In this document: positions 8,728-17,052 of the stretch, piece by piece
How the letters are laid out: each line of letters starts with the position of its first letter
How positions within the stretch are numbered: position 1 is the stretch's first letter
Assembly: GCA_900315665.1 (NCBI GenBank)
Contig: OMZX01000002.1
Location: 120,959-184,958 of the forward strand
Length of the DNA stretch: 64,000 nucleotides
Origin: an uncultured Eubacteriales bacterium
GTDB lineage: Bacteria; Bacillota; Clostridia; Lachnospirales; Lachnospiraceae
Direction: 5' to 3'
The notes under the pieces: generated by a model
Told to the model about the DNA's origin: nothing
Seen by the model: the letters and a program-made list of their open reading frames with translations, nothing else
Database searches by the model: none
Made by a program: the position numbers and the translations under genes

Positions 8728-11145
8728 TTATCTTACGACGAAGTTCAAAATCTTCCCCGGAACGTAAATTACCTTCACGATATTCTTACCATCGAGTGCC
8801 TTTGCGACGGAAGCGTTTTCCTTTGCGGTTGCGACAGCTTCCTCCTGCTGAGCGTCGCGGGCAATGTCAACATTGCCCTTGACCTTGCCATTGACCTGAA
8901 CACCGATGTTGAGAACGGCATCCTTTGTTTTCTCTTCAGAATAGTCCGGCCAGCTGGAAAGTGTCAGAAGGCCTTCACCACCGATTTCGCTCCAGATTTC
9001 CTCGGTAAGATGCGGTGCAAAAGGATGCAGGAGCTTAATGAATACGACGAGATCATCTCGTGTAATCGTGCCGGCATCCTTGAAATCATTGATGAGCGTC
9101 ATCAGTGCAGCAATTGCTGTGTTAAACTTCATCTTTTCGATATCCTCGGATACCTTCTTGATGGTCTTATGCACCTTTGATTCCAGCTTCGGATCTTCCT
9201 TTTCACGAGTCGCAACGTCTGTCAAAGCGGCTACACGGTCAAGGAAACGCTTCACGCCACGAACCGATTCATCACTCCATGGCGCTGATGCAGTATAGTC
9301 ACTCATAAAGAGGACATAGGTACGAAGGGTATCCGCGCCATACTCATCGACGATATTCAGCGGATCAATGACATTACCCTTCGACTTTGACATCTTCTCA
9401 CCATCCGGTCCGAGAATAAGTCCCTGATAGGATCTCTTCCTGTACGGTTCATCGCAAGGTACCTCTCCGATATCATAGAGGAACCGATGCCAGAAGCGGG
9501 AATACAGAAGGTGTCTCGTGACATGCTCCATGCCGCCATTGTAATGATCTACCGGCATCCAGTACTTCAACTTCTCTTTATCTGCGAAGGCCTTGTCATT
9601 GTGCGGATCGCAGAAGCGAAGGAAATACCAGGAGGAACCAGCCCACTGCGGCATAGTATCTGTCTCTCTCTTTGCCGGACCGCCGCACTTCGGACAGGTA
9701 CAATTTACAAAAGAATCAATCCTTGCAAGAGGGCTCTTACCATCCTGTCCCGGCTCGAAGTTCTCTACATCCGGAAGTGTCAGCGGAAGCTCATCCTCTG
9801 GAACAGCTACCGTACCACAGTTCGGGCAATGAATCAGTGGAATTGGCTCACCCCAATAGCGCTGACGGTTAAAGGCCCAGTCCTTCATCTTATACTGCAC
9901 GCCCTTATGCCCGATGCCCTTCTCTTCAAGATACGGCAGCATCTTCTTGATCGAGTCTTTCTTGTTTGTAAAGCCGTCAAGGAAGCCGGAGTTCACCATT
10001 TCACCGTCTCCGGTGTATGCTTCCTTTGAAATATCTCCGCCCTTGATGACCTCGATGATCGGAACGCCGAATTTCTTTGCAAAATCATAGTCGCGCTGAT
10101 CATGCGCTGGCACTGCCATAATTGCACCAGTACCATAACCCATCATGACATAATCCGCGATAAAGATCGGAATATTTTTACCTGTAATCGGATTGATTGC
10201 GCTCAGTCCTTCAATCTTCACACCGGTCTTATCTTTTACAAGCTGTGTTCTCTCAAACTCCGTCTTCTTTGCGCATTCTGCGCGATAATCTTCTACCGCG
10301 TTCCAGTTAGTAATCTGTGCTTTATATTTATCAAGAACCGGATGCTCCGGTGCTACAACCATAAATGTAACACCGTACAGCGTATCACAACGAGTCGTAT
10401 AAATCTCAAGCTTTTCATCCATCGGTTTTTCGTTTTGATCAGAAAGCTGGAAGTTCACGAAGGCACCGGTAGATCTTCCAATCCAGGCCCTCTGCTGCTG
10501 CTTGATTGATTCCGGATAATCCACTTCATCAAGTCCTTCGAGCAGCTTATCGGCATACTGTGTAATCCGCAGATACCATACATCCTTCGGGAGCTGGATG
10601 ACATCATTATGACAGATATCGCATTTACCGCCCTGCGAATCCTCATTAGAAAGGACGACCTTACAATGAGGGCAATAATTTACAAGTGTTTTTGCGCGAA
10701 ATACTAGTCCATGCTCAAAAAGCTTCAAAAAGATCCATTGCGTCCATTTATAATAATCCGCATGGCTGGTTGCGATCTCACGGCTCCAGTCAAAGGAAAA
10801 TCCGACTCTCCTCATCTGATCCTTGAAATGCTCGATATTTTTTTCTGTGATCACATGCGGATGTGTATTTGTCTTGATGGCGTAGTTTTCTGCCGGAAGC
10901 CCGAAGGAATCAAATCCCATCGGGAAAAGAACATTGTAGCCCTGCATCCTTCTCTTTCTGGCAAGAACCTCGACACTAGAATAAGCCTTGATATGTCCGA
11001 CATGCATGCCAGCACCTGATGGATATGGAAATTCTACCAGACCATACCACTTCGGCTTTTTCGCAAAGTCAACCGCTTCAAACGCATGGGCTTCCTCCCA
11101 CTTTGCCTGCCACTTCGGCTCAATCTTCTTAAAATCATATTTCAT
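8728..11145 (-). CDS. leuS: Leucyl-tRNA synthetase
   Basis: Class I aminoacyl-tRNA synthetase charging tRNA-Leu, 805 aa from the ATG at 11145. Signature motifs: PYPSGAGMHVGH (HIGH box, near residue 45), a zinc site CPHC...CDIC near 155-175, the CP1 editing domain in the middle, and GEKMSKSKGNV (KMSKS box, near 585) before the anticodon-binding and C-terminal domains. The frame also opens with a GTG three codons earlier, but AGGTGA five bases before the ATG supports 11145. The leader is only ~60 bases, too short for a T-box riboswitch. Confidence 0.97.
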   Translation of the reverse strand: MKYDFKKIEPKWQAKWEEAHAFEAVDFAKKPKWYGLVEFPYPSGAGMHVGHIKAYSSVEVLARKRRMQGYNVLFPMGFDSFGLPAENYAIKTNTHPHVITEKNIEHFKDQMRRVGFSFDWSREIATSHADYYKWTQWIFLKLFEHGLVFRAKTLVNYCPHCKVVLSNEDSQGGKCDICHNDVIQLPKDVWYLRITQYADKLLEGLDEVDYPESIKQQQRAWIGRSTGAFVNFQLSDQNEKPMDEKLEIYTTRCDTLYGVTFMVVAPEHPVLDKYKAQITNWNAVEDYRAECAKKTEFERTQLVKDKTGVKIEGLSAINPITGKNIPIFIADYVMMGYGTGAIMAVPAHDQRDYDFAKKFGVPIIEVIKGGDISKEAYTGDGEMVNSGFLDGFTNKKDSIKKMLPYLEEKGIGHKGVQYKMKDWAFNRQRYWGEPIPLIHCPNCGTVAVPEDELPLTLPDVENFEPGQDGKSPLARIDSFVNCTCPKCGGPAKRETDTMPQWAGSSWYFLRFCDPHNDKAFADKEKLKYWMPVDHYNGGMEHVTRHLLYSRFWHRFLYDIGEVPCDEPYRKRSYQGLILGPDGEKMSKSKGNVIDPLNIVDEYGADTLRTYVLFMSDYTASAPWSDESVRGVKRFLDRVAALTDVATREKEDPKLESKVHKTIKKVSEDIEKMKFNTAIAALMTLINDFKDAGTITRDDLVVFIKLLHPFAPHLTEEIWSEIGGEGLLTLSSWPDYSEEKTKDAVLNIGVQVNGKVKGNVDIARDAQQEEAVATAKENASVAKALDGKNIVKVIYVPGKILNFVVR

Positions 11146-11203
11146 TTCAGTCACCTGTCATTCTCAGCATCTGCTGAATGTCTAATAAAAAACAGCAAAC
11201 ACG

Positions 11204-11232
11204 ATTATACATAGAATGCTTTCAATCGTCAA
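11204..11232 (-). promoter_or_regulatory. Promoter of leuS
   Basis: Minus-strand TTGACG (11227-11232), a 17-base spacer, and perfect TATAAT (11204-11209). The -35 overlaps the stop codon of the upstream lipoprotein gene, so the two genes are packed with no terminator between them. Confidence 0.8.
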
Positions 11233-12461
11233 CGAAATGCATCCCACTGGTAATTGTTTGAAGCGTTCCAGATCAGCCATTCATCATAGCCTGCATCATA
11301 GACCGCCTGTATTTCCTGACGAATTTGCTCAGGGCCATAAGAAATGTAAGAAGAAAGATAGGATGCAGTAAAGCCCTGGAGCCATGGACGAACAATTGCC
11401 TTATCAAAGCCGCTTTTATCGAGGGAATAAGCCTTTAGCGAAGATTGGCATGCAGCAAGGATTGCTTCATACGGATGCGTATCAGGTACATCCAGGCCGA
11501 AATTGCCATTAGAATAATGTGATGGATAAATCATGGGCGACATATAATCAACGGCCTGCGCCATCGTGACATATTCCTGCCCGACAGATTCCTGATCGAC
11601 ATAGGAACCGATGATGGTTCCGAAAACATCGCAGGACATAAAAATATTTTCTTCTGAAAGACGGTCGGAAGCCGTTTGAACAAACGCAGTAATAATATCC
11701 GTCTTTCCAAGTCCGCCGGTTTCCTCTTCTGGATAAACAACAGCCTTCGTTCCAGCCTCTGTACAGAAACGCACATAATCAAACTGTACTTCATCGAAAC
11801 CATCAGCAGCACATTGCTCTGCAACCGATATCTTATAGTTCCAGGCTTCTCTGTTATAGGGATCTACCCATGCGTTACCTGAATTATCATGAAAAACAGC
11901 ACCATCTGTCGTTTTAACCATCCATTCCGGATGTACTGTTTCGAGGTAGGGATCTCTGAAGGTAACGATTCTCGCAATGACATAAAGCTGATGTGCCTTC
12001 AGATTATCCAAAAAAGCGTGGATATCAGGTATTGTATCCGTCGTAGCACCGGTTGCAGCAATATCCGGATTATCCATACGGTATGAAATTTTACCATCAT
12101 CAGAAAGAACATCCACGACGACCGCGTTAAGGCTCGTGCCCTCCATATGAGAAAGGATATCTGCCATCCTCAAATCACTTCCGGCCGTAACTGCCGTAAG
12201 ATAAATGCCTCGGGCCTTCACAGCTTCTCTCTGCAAGGGCTTCTTTTGCCATACTGCCTCTGTTTCCTGCTCAGCACTTTCCTGAGCCGCCAGGCTTTTG
12301 GCTTCCGCCAATGATTCCTGAAAGCGTGATTCCTCCTCGGACTCTGATTCATATTCTCTTAACTCAGGCGACTTATTTATATTATAAACAAGTGGCTGTT
12401 TTTGCTGACAACCGGCCAGTAGTATACTGATCAGTATGAGAGCAGCAAGCTTCTGCTTCAT
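11229..12461 (-). CDS. Lipoprotein, putative glycosidase (DUF4015 / COG1306 type)
   Basis: 410 aa with a lipoprotein signal peptide (LILISILLAGC, lipobox Cys18), then a Glu/Ser-rich linker to about residue 75. The catalytic-like domain begins KARGIYLTAVTAGS and has TIM-barrel-type motifs: AVVVDVLSDDG, YVIARIVTFRDPYL, GFDEVQFDYVRF, DYMSPMIYPSHYS and WLQGFTASY. These match the DUF4015 putative glycosyl hydrolase family found at clostridial cell surfaces, whose substrate is unknown. The Asp/Glu-rich strand ends (DEVQFDYVRF) are where catalytic acids would be expected. The start has GAGGTTAAGTT before the ATG. It is alone between two promoters. Confidence 0.82.
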   Translation of the reverse strand: MKQKLAALILISILLAGCQQKQPLVYNINKSPELREYESESEEESRFQESLAEAKSLAAQESAEQETEAVWQKKPLQREAVKARGIYLTAVTAGSDLRMADILSHMEGTSLNAVVVDVLSDDGKISYRMDNPDIAATGATTDTIPDIHAFLDNLKAHQLYVIARIVTFRDPYLETVHPEWMVKTTDGAVFHDNSGNAWVDPYNREAWNYKISVAEQCAADGFDEVQFDYVRFCTEAGTKAVVYPEEETGGLGKTDIITAFVQTASDRLSEENIFMSCDVFGTIIGSYVDQESVGQEYVTMAQAVDYMSPMIYPSHYSNGNFGLDVPDTHPYEAILAACQSSLKAYSLDKSGFDKAIVRPWLQGFTASYLSSYISYGPEQIRQEIQAVYDAGYDEWLIWNASNNYQWDAFR

Positions 12462-12496
12462 AACTTAACCTCATCATAATGGCTTATTACGGGAAC

Positions 12497-12524
12497 ATTA
12501 TACCACTTTCGCTAAAATAAACAA
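12497..12524 (-). promoter_or_regulatory. Promoter of the DUF4015 lipoprotein gene
   Basis: Minus-strand TTGTTT (12519-12524), a 16-base spacer, and TATAAT (12497-12502), 36 bases before the start codon. Confidence 0.65.
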
Positions 12525-12613
12525 CTTTTAATGGGATGAGGTCACACAAATGCAAATTTCGCAGCGATTCGCGGATCAAGAGAGTGGCAAAATAGAGCGA
12601 AATAAGAAATCCT

Positions 12614-12638
12614 CGCAAGCGCGATACCCCGGGATAAC
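12614..12638 (+). repeat. 25-base repeat fragment shared with large element 2
   Basis: CGCAAGCGCG.TAC.CCGGGATAAC here matches 23 of 25 bases of the reverse complement of 35022-35046, an inner hairpin of large element 2. The surrounding ~100 bases (12530-12640) hold no gene and no other clear match. It may be a remnant or a separate small repeat nested in element 2. Confidence 0.6.
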
Positions 12639-12640
12639 TA

Positions 12641-12686
12641 AAAAACGATCCGATGTGTGTCATTTATATGACACCCACCGGATCGC
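12641..12686 (-). terminator. Terminator of rpmF
   Basis: On the minus strand GCGATCCGGTGGGTGTCAT pairs with ATGACACACATCGGATCGT, including G-U pairs, followed by TTTTTTAG. It begins 33 bases after the rpmF stop. Confidence 0.88.
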
Positions 12687-12719
12687 TTCAACTTCACTTT
12701 ATTTGTTTCAGATAGAAAA

Positions 12720-12902
12720 TTAGTCCTCTACCTTAATGATCTCACGCTTGTTGTAAGATCCACAAACCTTGCAGACTCTGTGAGGCATAACAAGAGAACC
12801 GCACTTCGGGCACTTTACAAGATTCACAGCACCCATCTTCCAGTTCGCTCTTCTAGCATCTCTATGAGCCTTAGAATTTTTATTCTTAGGACAGATTGAC
12901 AT
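12720..12902 (-). CDS. rpmF: 50S ribosomal protein L32
   Basis: 60-aa basic ribosomal protein. It starts MSICPKNKNSKAHRDARRAN and keeps two zinc-ligand pairs, CPKC (31/34) and CKVC (44/47), so it is the zinc-binding form. A strong GAAGGAGGT site precedes the ATG. It lies downstream of pta-ackA, as in many clostridia, but the DUF177/YceD gene that usually sits directly before rpmF is absent. Confidence 0.97.
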   Translation of the reverse strand: MSICPKNKNSKAHRDARRANWKMGAVNLVKCPKCGSLVMPHRVCKVCGSYNKREIIKVED

Positions 12903-12989
12903 TTCAACACCTCCTTCGTCATACCGGGTAAATCTTACGGCTGATTTATGTCAAGCAAATACGAATATTCGCGATTGCACACTCGAGAT

Positions 12990-13018
12990 ACTATACACTA
13001 CCATGAGCGAGAATGCAA
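12990..13018 (-). promoter_or_regulatory. Promoter of rpmF
   Basis: Minus-strand TTGCAT (13013-13018), a 17-base spacer and TATAGT (12990-12995), in the 127-base gap after ackA. A second TTGACA occurs closer to rpmF (around 12950) but lacks a well-spaced -10 box. Confidence 0.65.
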
Positions 13019-13029
13019 CCACTTTTTTC

Positions 13030-14229
13030 TTAAGCTTCTACCAGACGAAGGGTATCACGCGCAATCGCAAGCTCTTCATTCGTCGGAATCAGGAAGAGCT
13101 TAACCTTGGAATCATCCGAAGAAATCAGTGCTTCCTTTCCGCGAACATCATTTCTCTTATCATCGATCTTCGCGCCGAGATAACCAAGATACTGCTCTAC
13201 GATAAGCTTTCTGGTCTTCTTGTCGTTTTCACCGACACCAGCTGTGAAGGCAATCGCATCGACACCATTCATAGCTGCTGCATAAGCGCCGATATACTTG
13301 GCAACTCTATAACGGAATGCATCAAGAGCAACCTCTGCCATATGATTACCCTCTTCCGCAGCCTTTTCAACATCACGGAAATCAGAGGAAACACCGGACA
13401 TACCGAGAACACCGGACTTCTTATTGAGAATATTCAAAACTTCATCAACGGTCTTGTGCTCATGATTGCAGATGAACTGAACCACTGCTGCATCTACATC
13501 ACCGGATCGTGTTCCCATGATTAGCCCTTCAAGAGGAGTAAGGCCCATCGATGTATCAACGCCCTTTCCACCGATTGAAGCTGAAATCGACGCACCATTA
13601 CCCAGATGACATACAATTACCTTTGCCTTCTCCGGATCCAGATGGCCGAACTTGATGGTCTCGTGGGATACGAAGGTATGGCTGGTACCATGGAAGCCGT
13701 AACGGCGGATGCCATACTTCTCATAATACTCTGTCGGGATTGCATAATAATATGCCTTTTCCGGAAGTGACATGCCGAAGGTTGTATCAAATACGGCAAC
13801 ATTCTTCTTACCAGGCACAACTTTCTCACAAGCTTCGATACCAGTGAGGTTTGCAGGATTATGCAGTGGTCCGAGATCGAAGCAATCACGAATGACCTTC
13901 TTTACATGCTCATCCACGATGCAGGACTCGGTAAGCTTCGGGCCGCCATGGAGAACACGGTGACCAATCGCACCGATTTCATCAACAGAAGCGATAACAC
14001 CGTGTTCCTTGTCTGTCAGCGCATCAAATACAAGCTGTACAGCCTTTGCATGATCCGGCATCGCCGTCTCAAGTTCAAAATCATCTTTACCAGGAACCTT
14101 ATGCGTTAACTTCGAGCCCTCAATACCGATTCTCTCGCAGAGGCCCTTTGCCAAAACGGACTCATCCTCCATATCAATCAACTGATACTTAAGCGATGAG
14201 GAACCACAGTTTAATACAAGAATTTTCAT
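13030..14229 (-). CDS. ackA: Acetate kinase
   Basis: 399 aa, the family length. It converts acetyl phosphate + ADP to acetate + ATP. Motifs visible: KILVLNCGSSSLKYQL at the N-terminus (phosphate-binding loop), GHRVLHGG, FDTTFG with catalytic Asp, RRYGFHGTSH, VCHLGNGAS, DTSMGLTPLEG, MGTRSGD and AFTAGVGEN. GGAG lies eight bases before the ATG. The gene follows pta by 27 bases on the same strand, so the two probably form one acetate-producing operon fed by acetyl-CoA from NifJ. Confidence 0.98.
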   Translation of the reverse strand: MKILVLNCGSSSLKYQLIDMEDESVLAKGLCERIGIEGSKLTHKVPGKDDFELETAMPDHAKAVQLVFDALTDKEHGVIASVDEIGAIGHRVLHGGPKLTESCIVDEHVKKVIRDCFDLGPLHNPANLTGIEACEKVVPGKKNVAVFDTTFGMSLPEKAYYYAIPTEYYEKYGIRRYGFHGTSHTFVSHETIKFGHLDPEKAKVIVCHLGNGASISASIGGKGVDTSMGLTPLEGLIMGTRSGDVDAAVVQFICNHEHKTVDEVLNILNKKSGVLGMSGVSSDFRDVEKAAEEGNHMAEVALDAFRYRVAKYIGAYAAAMNGVDAIAFTAGVGENDKKTRKLIVEQYLGYLGAKIDDKRNDVRGKEALISSDDSKVKLFLIPTNEELAIARDTLRLVEA

Positions 14230-14256
14230 GGAAATGACTCCTTTATGATTTATGGA

Positions 14257-15255
14257 TCAGGCATTCTGCTGAGCCTGTACAGCAGTAATCGCTACAACAC
14301 CGACGATATCTTCTGCAAAGCAGCCTCTGGAAAGATCATTGACCGGCATGCTGAGTCCCTGCAGAACCGGGCCATAGGCATTGGCCTTAGCAAGTCTCTG
14401 TACGAGCTTATAGCCGATATTACCTGCCTCAAGAGACGGGAATACGAGTGTGTTCGCATGACCTGCAACCTTGGAGCCCGGTGCTTTCTGCTGACCAACA
14501 GATTCAACCAGTGCGGCGTCAAGCTGCAGCTCACCATCAAGCTCAATTTCCGGATGCTGCTCATGTGCAAGCGCTACCGCATCAGCAACCTTCGTCACAT
14601 CATCATGCTTTGCAGATCCCTTCGTGGAATACGACAGCATAGCAACCTTCGGCTCATCACCGGTCAACATCTTAAAGGACTCTGCAGAAAGATATGCAAT
14701 CTCAGCAAGCTTTGCAGAATCAAAATCAGTATTGACTGCACAATCTGCAAATACAAACTTACCGTTGTCACCAAATTCACAGTCCGGAACCTCCATGAAG
14801 AAGAAGCCGGAAACAGAGTGGATACCTGGCTTGCACTTCAGAAGCTGAAGGGCCGGGCGAATAGTGTTACCAGTAGAATGGCAAGCACCGGAAACAGCGC
14901 CATCTGCATCACCGCACTTACACATAAGACATGCATAGTACATGTAATCCTTCGTCATCTGCTCCTCGGCCTGCTCAGGTGTGAGGCCTTTCTTGGCACG
15001 AAGCTCTACAAACTTATCGATGTACTTCTGTCTGTTCGGATCTGTAAACGGGTCTACAAACTTGCAGCCGGTAAGGTCAAAGCCTTCGCTGTTCTTCTTG
15101 ATCTCATCCGGTGTGCCGATGATCACAAGATTCGCGATACCCTCCTTCAGAATCTGCTCTGCAGCCGCATAGGTACGCTTGTCCATCGACTCCGGAAGAA
15201 CGATTGTTTTCTTGTCTTTTCTTGCTCTGTCCTTGATAGTGTCAATAAATGCCAT
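14257..15255 (-). CDS. pta: Phosphate acetyltransferase
   Basis: 332-aa short, catalytic-domain-only form that moves the acetyl group from CoA to phosphate. It shows the PTA_PTB family features: KTIVLPESMDKRTYAAAE near the N-terminus, DYMYYACLMCKCGDADGAVSG, DCAVNTDF, and the C-terminal NTLVFPSLEAGNIGYKLVQRL and GPVLQGL...PVNDLSRGC. An AGAGGAGTT site precedes the ATG. It is the first gene of the pta-ackA pair. Confidence 0.97.
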   Translation of the reverse strand: MAFIDTIKDRARKDKKTIVLPESMDKRTYAAAEQILKEGIANLVIIGTPDEIKKNSEGFDLTGCKFVDPFTDPNRQKYIDKFVELRAKKGLTPEQAEEQMTKDYMYYACLMCKCGDADGAVSGACHSTGNTIRPALQLLKCKPGIHSVSGFFFMEVPDCEFGDNGKFVFADCAVNTDFDSAKLAEIAYLSAESFKMLTGDEPKVAMLSYSTKGSAKHDDVTKVADAVALAHEQHPEIELDGELQLDAALVESVGQQKAPGSKVAGHANTLVFPSLEAGNIGYKLVQRLAKANAYGPVLQGLSMPVNDLSRGCFAEDIVGVVAITAVQAQQNA

Positions 15256-15341
15256 ACTGAACTCCTCTCATGTATAGAAAATTTTTTAATTCCAAAGTAT
15301 TATCCCTCGGAATTATGTATACAATATAATGACCAAAGACC

Positions 15342-15369
15342 ATTATACACAATTGAAAAAAGGCCGCAA
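15342..15369 (-). promoter_or_regulatory. Promoter and possible operator of pta-ackA
   Basis: Minus-strand TTGCGG (15364-15369), a 16-base spacer and TATAAT (15342-15347). Downstream, a near-palindrome centred on GTATAC (TTATGTATACAATA, about 15314-15327) could be a regulator site. No known regulator motif was matched with confidence. Confidence 0.55.
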
Positions 15370-15374
15370 TATTT

Positions 15375-15408
15375 AAGGATGCATTAATTAAAAGACAAAT
15401 GCATCCTT
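15375..15408 (-). terminator. Hairpin after the c-di-AMP receptor gene
   Basis: An 11-bp inverted repeat AAGGATGCATT / AATGCATCCTT with a 12-base loop begins 14 bases past the stop. The T-run is broken (TTAAATATT), with six Ts only 12 bases later, so termination may be weak. Confidence 0.6.
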
Positions 15409-15421
15409 CAGAATCCATGCT

Positions 15422-15754
15422 TTAGTATTTTTCAAACCGTTCGAGATTCACGACCATAATGGTGGCACCGCCCACCTCAACCTGCATCGGCATCGTCGTA
15501 TAGCTAACCATCGACGTGCCGGAAACATAAGGCATATTCACAGTAATCTTCTGCCGCTTGCCACATTCCTTTTTAATCGCTTCAATCGCAGCATCAACCC
15601 GTTCATCATCGGTAGCAATCATGAGGGTAGAATTTCCTTTTTTTAAAAAGCCTCCTGTAGTCGCAAGCTTCGTCACCTGGAAGTTAGCATGCATCAGTGC
15701 ATCCATCACATCATCTTCATTATCATTACGCACGATAGCATAGATCAGCTTCAT
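15422..15754 (-). CDS. darA: Cyclic-di-AMP receptor, DarA/PstA type (PII-like)
   Basis: 110 aa from the ATG at 15754, which has AGGAGGT eight bases upstream; an upstream in-frame start would bypass this site. The sequence MKLIYAIVRNDNEDDVMDAL with ATTGGFLKKGNSTLMIATDDE and the GGATIMVVNLERFEKY end matches the DUF970/PstA family of PII-like trimers that bind the second messenger c-di-AMP. Its downstream partner is unknown. It is a single-gene transcription unit with its own strong promoter. Confidence 0.9.
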   Translation of the reverse strand: MKLIYAIVRNDNEDDVMDALMHANFQVTKLATTGGFLKKGNSTLMIATDDERVDAAIEAIKKECGKRQKITVNMPYVSGTSMVSYTTMPMQVEVGGATIMVVNLERFEKY

Positions 15755-15785
15755 TACGAAACCTCCTGTCAACAAATATAGTTCT

Positions 15786-15814
15786 ATTATAGAATGAATT
15801 TAGATTTCTTGCAA
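15786..15814 (-). promoter_or_regulatory. Promoter of darA
   Basis: Minus-strand TTGCAA (15809-15814), a 17-base spacer, TATAAT (15786-15791). It is a near-consensus match 32 bases before the start. Confidence 0.8.
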
Positions 15815-15832
15815 AGCAATTTGTCCGGGCGT

Positions 15833-17035
15833 TTACAATACATGAAGTCTTGAAGACAAATGAGGAAATTTCTGTTCTGTACCTGCTACAGCGTTATATA
15901 AGGCGGCTGCAAAAATATCATTCTCTAAAAGAGTCATCGCATAGATATCCTCTTTTCTCCCCTGCGATGCCTTGCATTCAATTTTTCTTCGATAATTTTC
16001 TACAGTCGTAACCGGTTCTGAAAGAAAACCACCGAGGCAGGGCTTCATATCCTTGCGAAGCGCTAGTACCTGAAGATATGGAAGCGGCATCGTCGTATTG
16101 CACGAATCAGATTTCTCCATGCCGAAGCAGCTATGACGGAAATATTCTGTCGTATCCTCCTTAATATCCAGAAGAATATGAAGCAACGCTCTTGAAATTC
16201 TGGAATAAGTGAAATTTCTCGTTTTCAAAGACATGATCCGGTCACTGAAGCATGCTGCTGTAAAGAGTTCCTTTCGAATCGTCTGGGCAAGTTCAAGTGA
16301 TACCCCTGAAAAAGCGCTAAGATTCTCTTTTTCGCAAACCAGACTTAGGATACGGTAGGTAAGCATTGTAGAAAAATCGTCAAGAAAAACCGGACCTTCC
16401 GTATCGTGAGTGCTATTCTTCCGAATTTCATCCCGAATCGCATGTGCACTCTGATAGCTCTGATCCCGATGAATCATAACCGGCTTAATATCAGTCTCCT
16501 GCATATGAAGCGCCTTTAAGTATTCAACACCGAGGATATCATTTGGCCAGAGTATCTCATCCGTTTCAAGGAACTGTGTGAGGGCAAGACTTCTTGCACG
16601 TGGATACGATAGACCCTTTTCCAGTCCGGAACGGATCAGAGCTTCATATACTTCCTCTTTTTCACTGCTTTCCAGTGCAGCGATTTTCTCGAGAAGCTCC
16701 TTATTCTCAGATTCAACGCCGAAGGCAATATAATCCACACATCCTATGCTTCGGAGCGCAGCGATGCCGCCTGCTGCAAAATCAGCGGCTGCTGCTGTAG
16801 AAAAAACGGTTGGAAGCTGTACGCACAAATCAGCCCCATCAGAGACAGCTTCTTCTGCTCTTTGAAATTTATGGAATATGGCAGGTTCTCCGCGCTGCAC
16901 AAAATCCCCTGACATCACCACAACGATGATACTATCCGGGAAGCTTTCTTTAATATTCTGAAAAAGATATCTGTGCCCGTCATGAAACGGATTAAATTCA
17001 GCGATTACGCCAATTACAGGTCTATTGTCGAACAT
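15833..17035 (-). CDS. tmcAL: tRNA(Met) cytidine acetate ligase-like nucleotidyltransferase
   Basis: 400 aa. It starts with VIGVIAEFNPFHDGHRYLF, the HxGH-type nucleotidyltransferase motif, followed by VVMSGDFVQRGEPAIF and a family-typical IAFGVES and a DILGVEYLKAL motif. This matches the YlbM/DUF795 family; in B. subtilis TmcAL makes N4-acetylcytidine at the wobble position of elongator tRNA-Met from acetate and ATP. The ribosome binding site is modest (GATGAGAT). It begins 17 bases after the PFL-family gene ends, so it is probably co-transcribed with it. Confidence 0.9.
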   Translation of the reverse strand: MFDNRPVIGVIAEFNPFHDGHRYLFQNIKESFPDSIIVVVMSGDFVQRGEPAIFHKFQRAEEAVSDGADLCVQLPTVFSTAAAADFAAGGIAALRSIGCVDYIAFGVESENKELLEKIAALESSEKEEVYEALIRSGLEKGLSYPRARSLALTQFLETDEILWPNDILGVEYLKALHMQETDIKPVMIHRDQSYQSAHAIRDEIRKNSTHDTEGPVFLDDFSTMLTYRILSLVCEKENLSAFSGVSLELAQTIRKELFTAACFSDRIMSLKTRNFTYSRISRALLHILLDIKEDTTEYFRHSCFGMEKSDSCNTTMPLPYLQVLALRKDMKPCLGGFLSEPVTTVENYRRKIECKASQGRKEDIYAMTLLENDIFAAALYNAVAGTEQKFPHLSSRLHVL

Positions 17036-17052
17036 ATCTCATCTTAAAGCAA

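Noticed and set aside
11146-11228. T-box riboswitch before leuS
   Set aside because: The leader from the promoter at 11204-11232 is only about 50-60 bases, and no AGGGTGG-type T-box sequence is present.
14245-15387. A 380-aa open frame opposite pta
   Set aside because: Antisense to the whole pta gene, with low-complexity Cys/Arg/Leu-rich composition typical of reverse-strand shadows.
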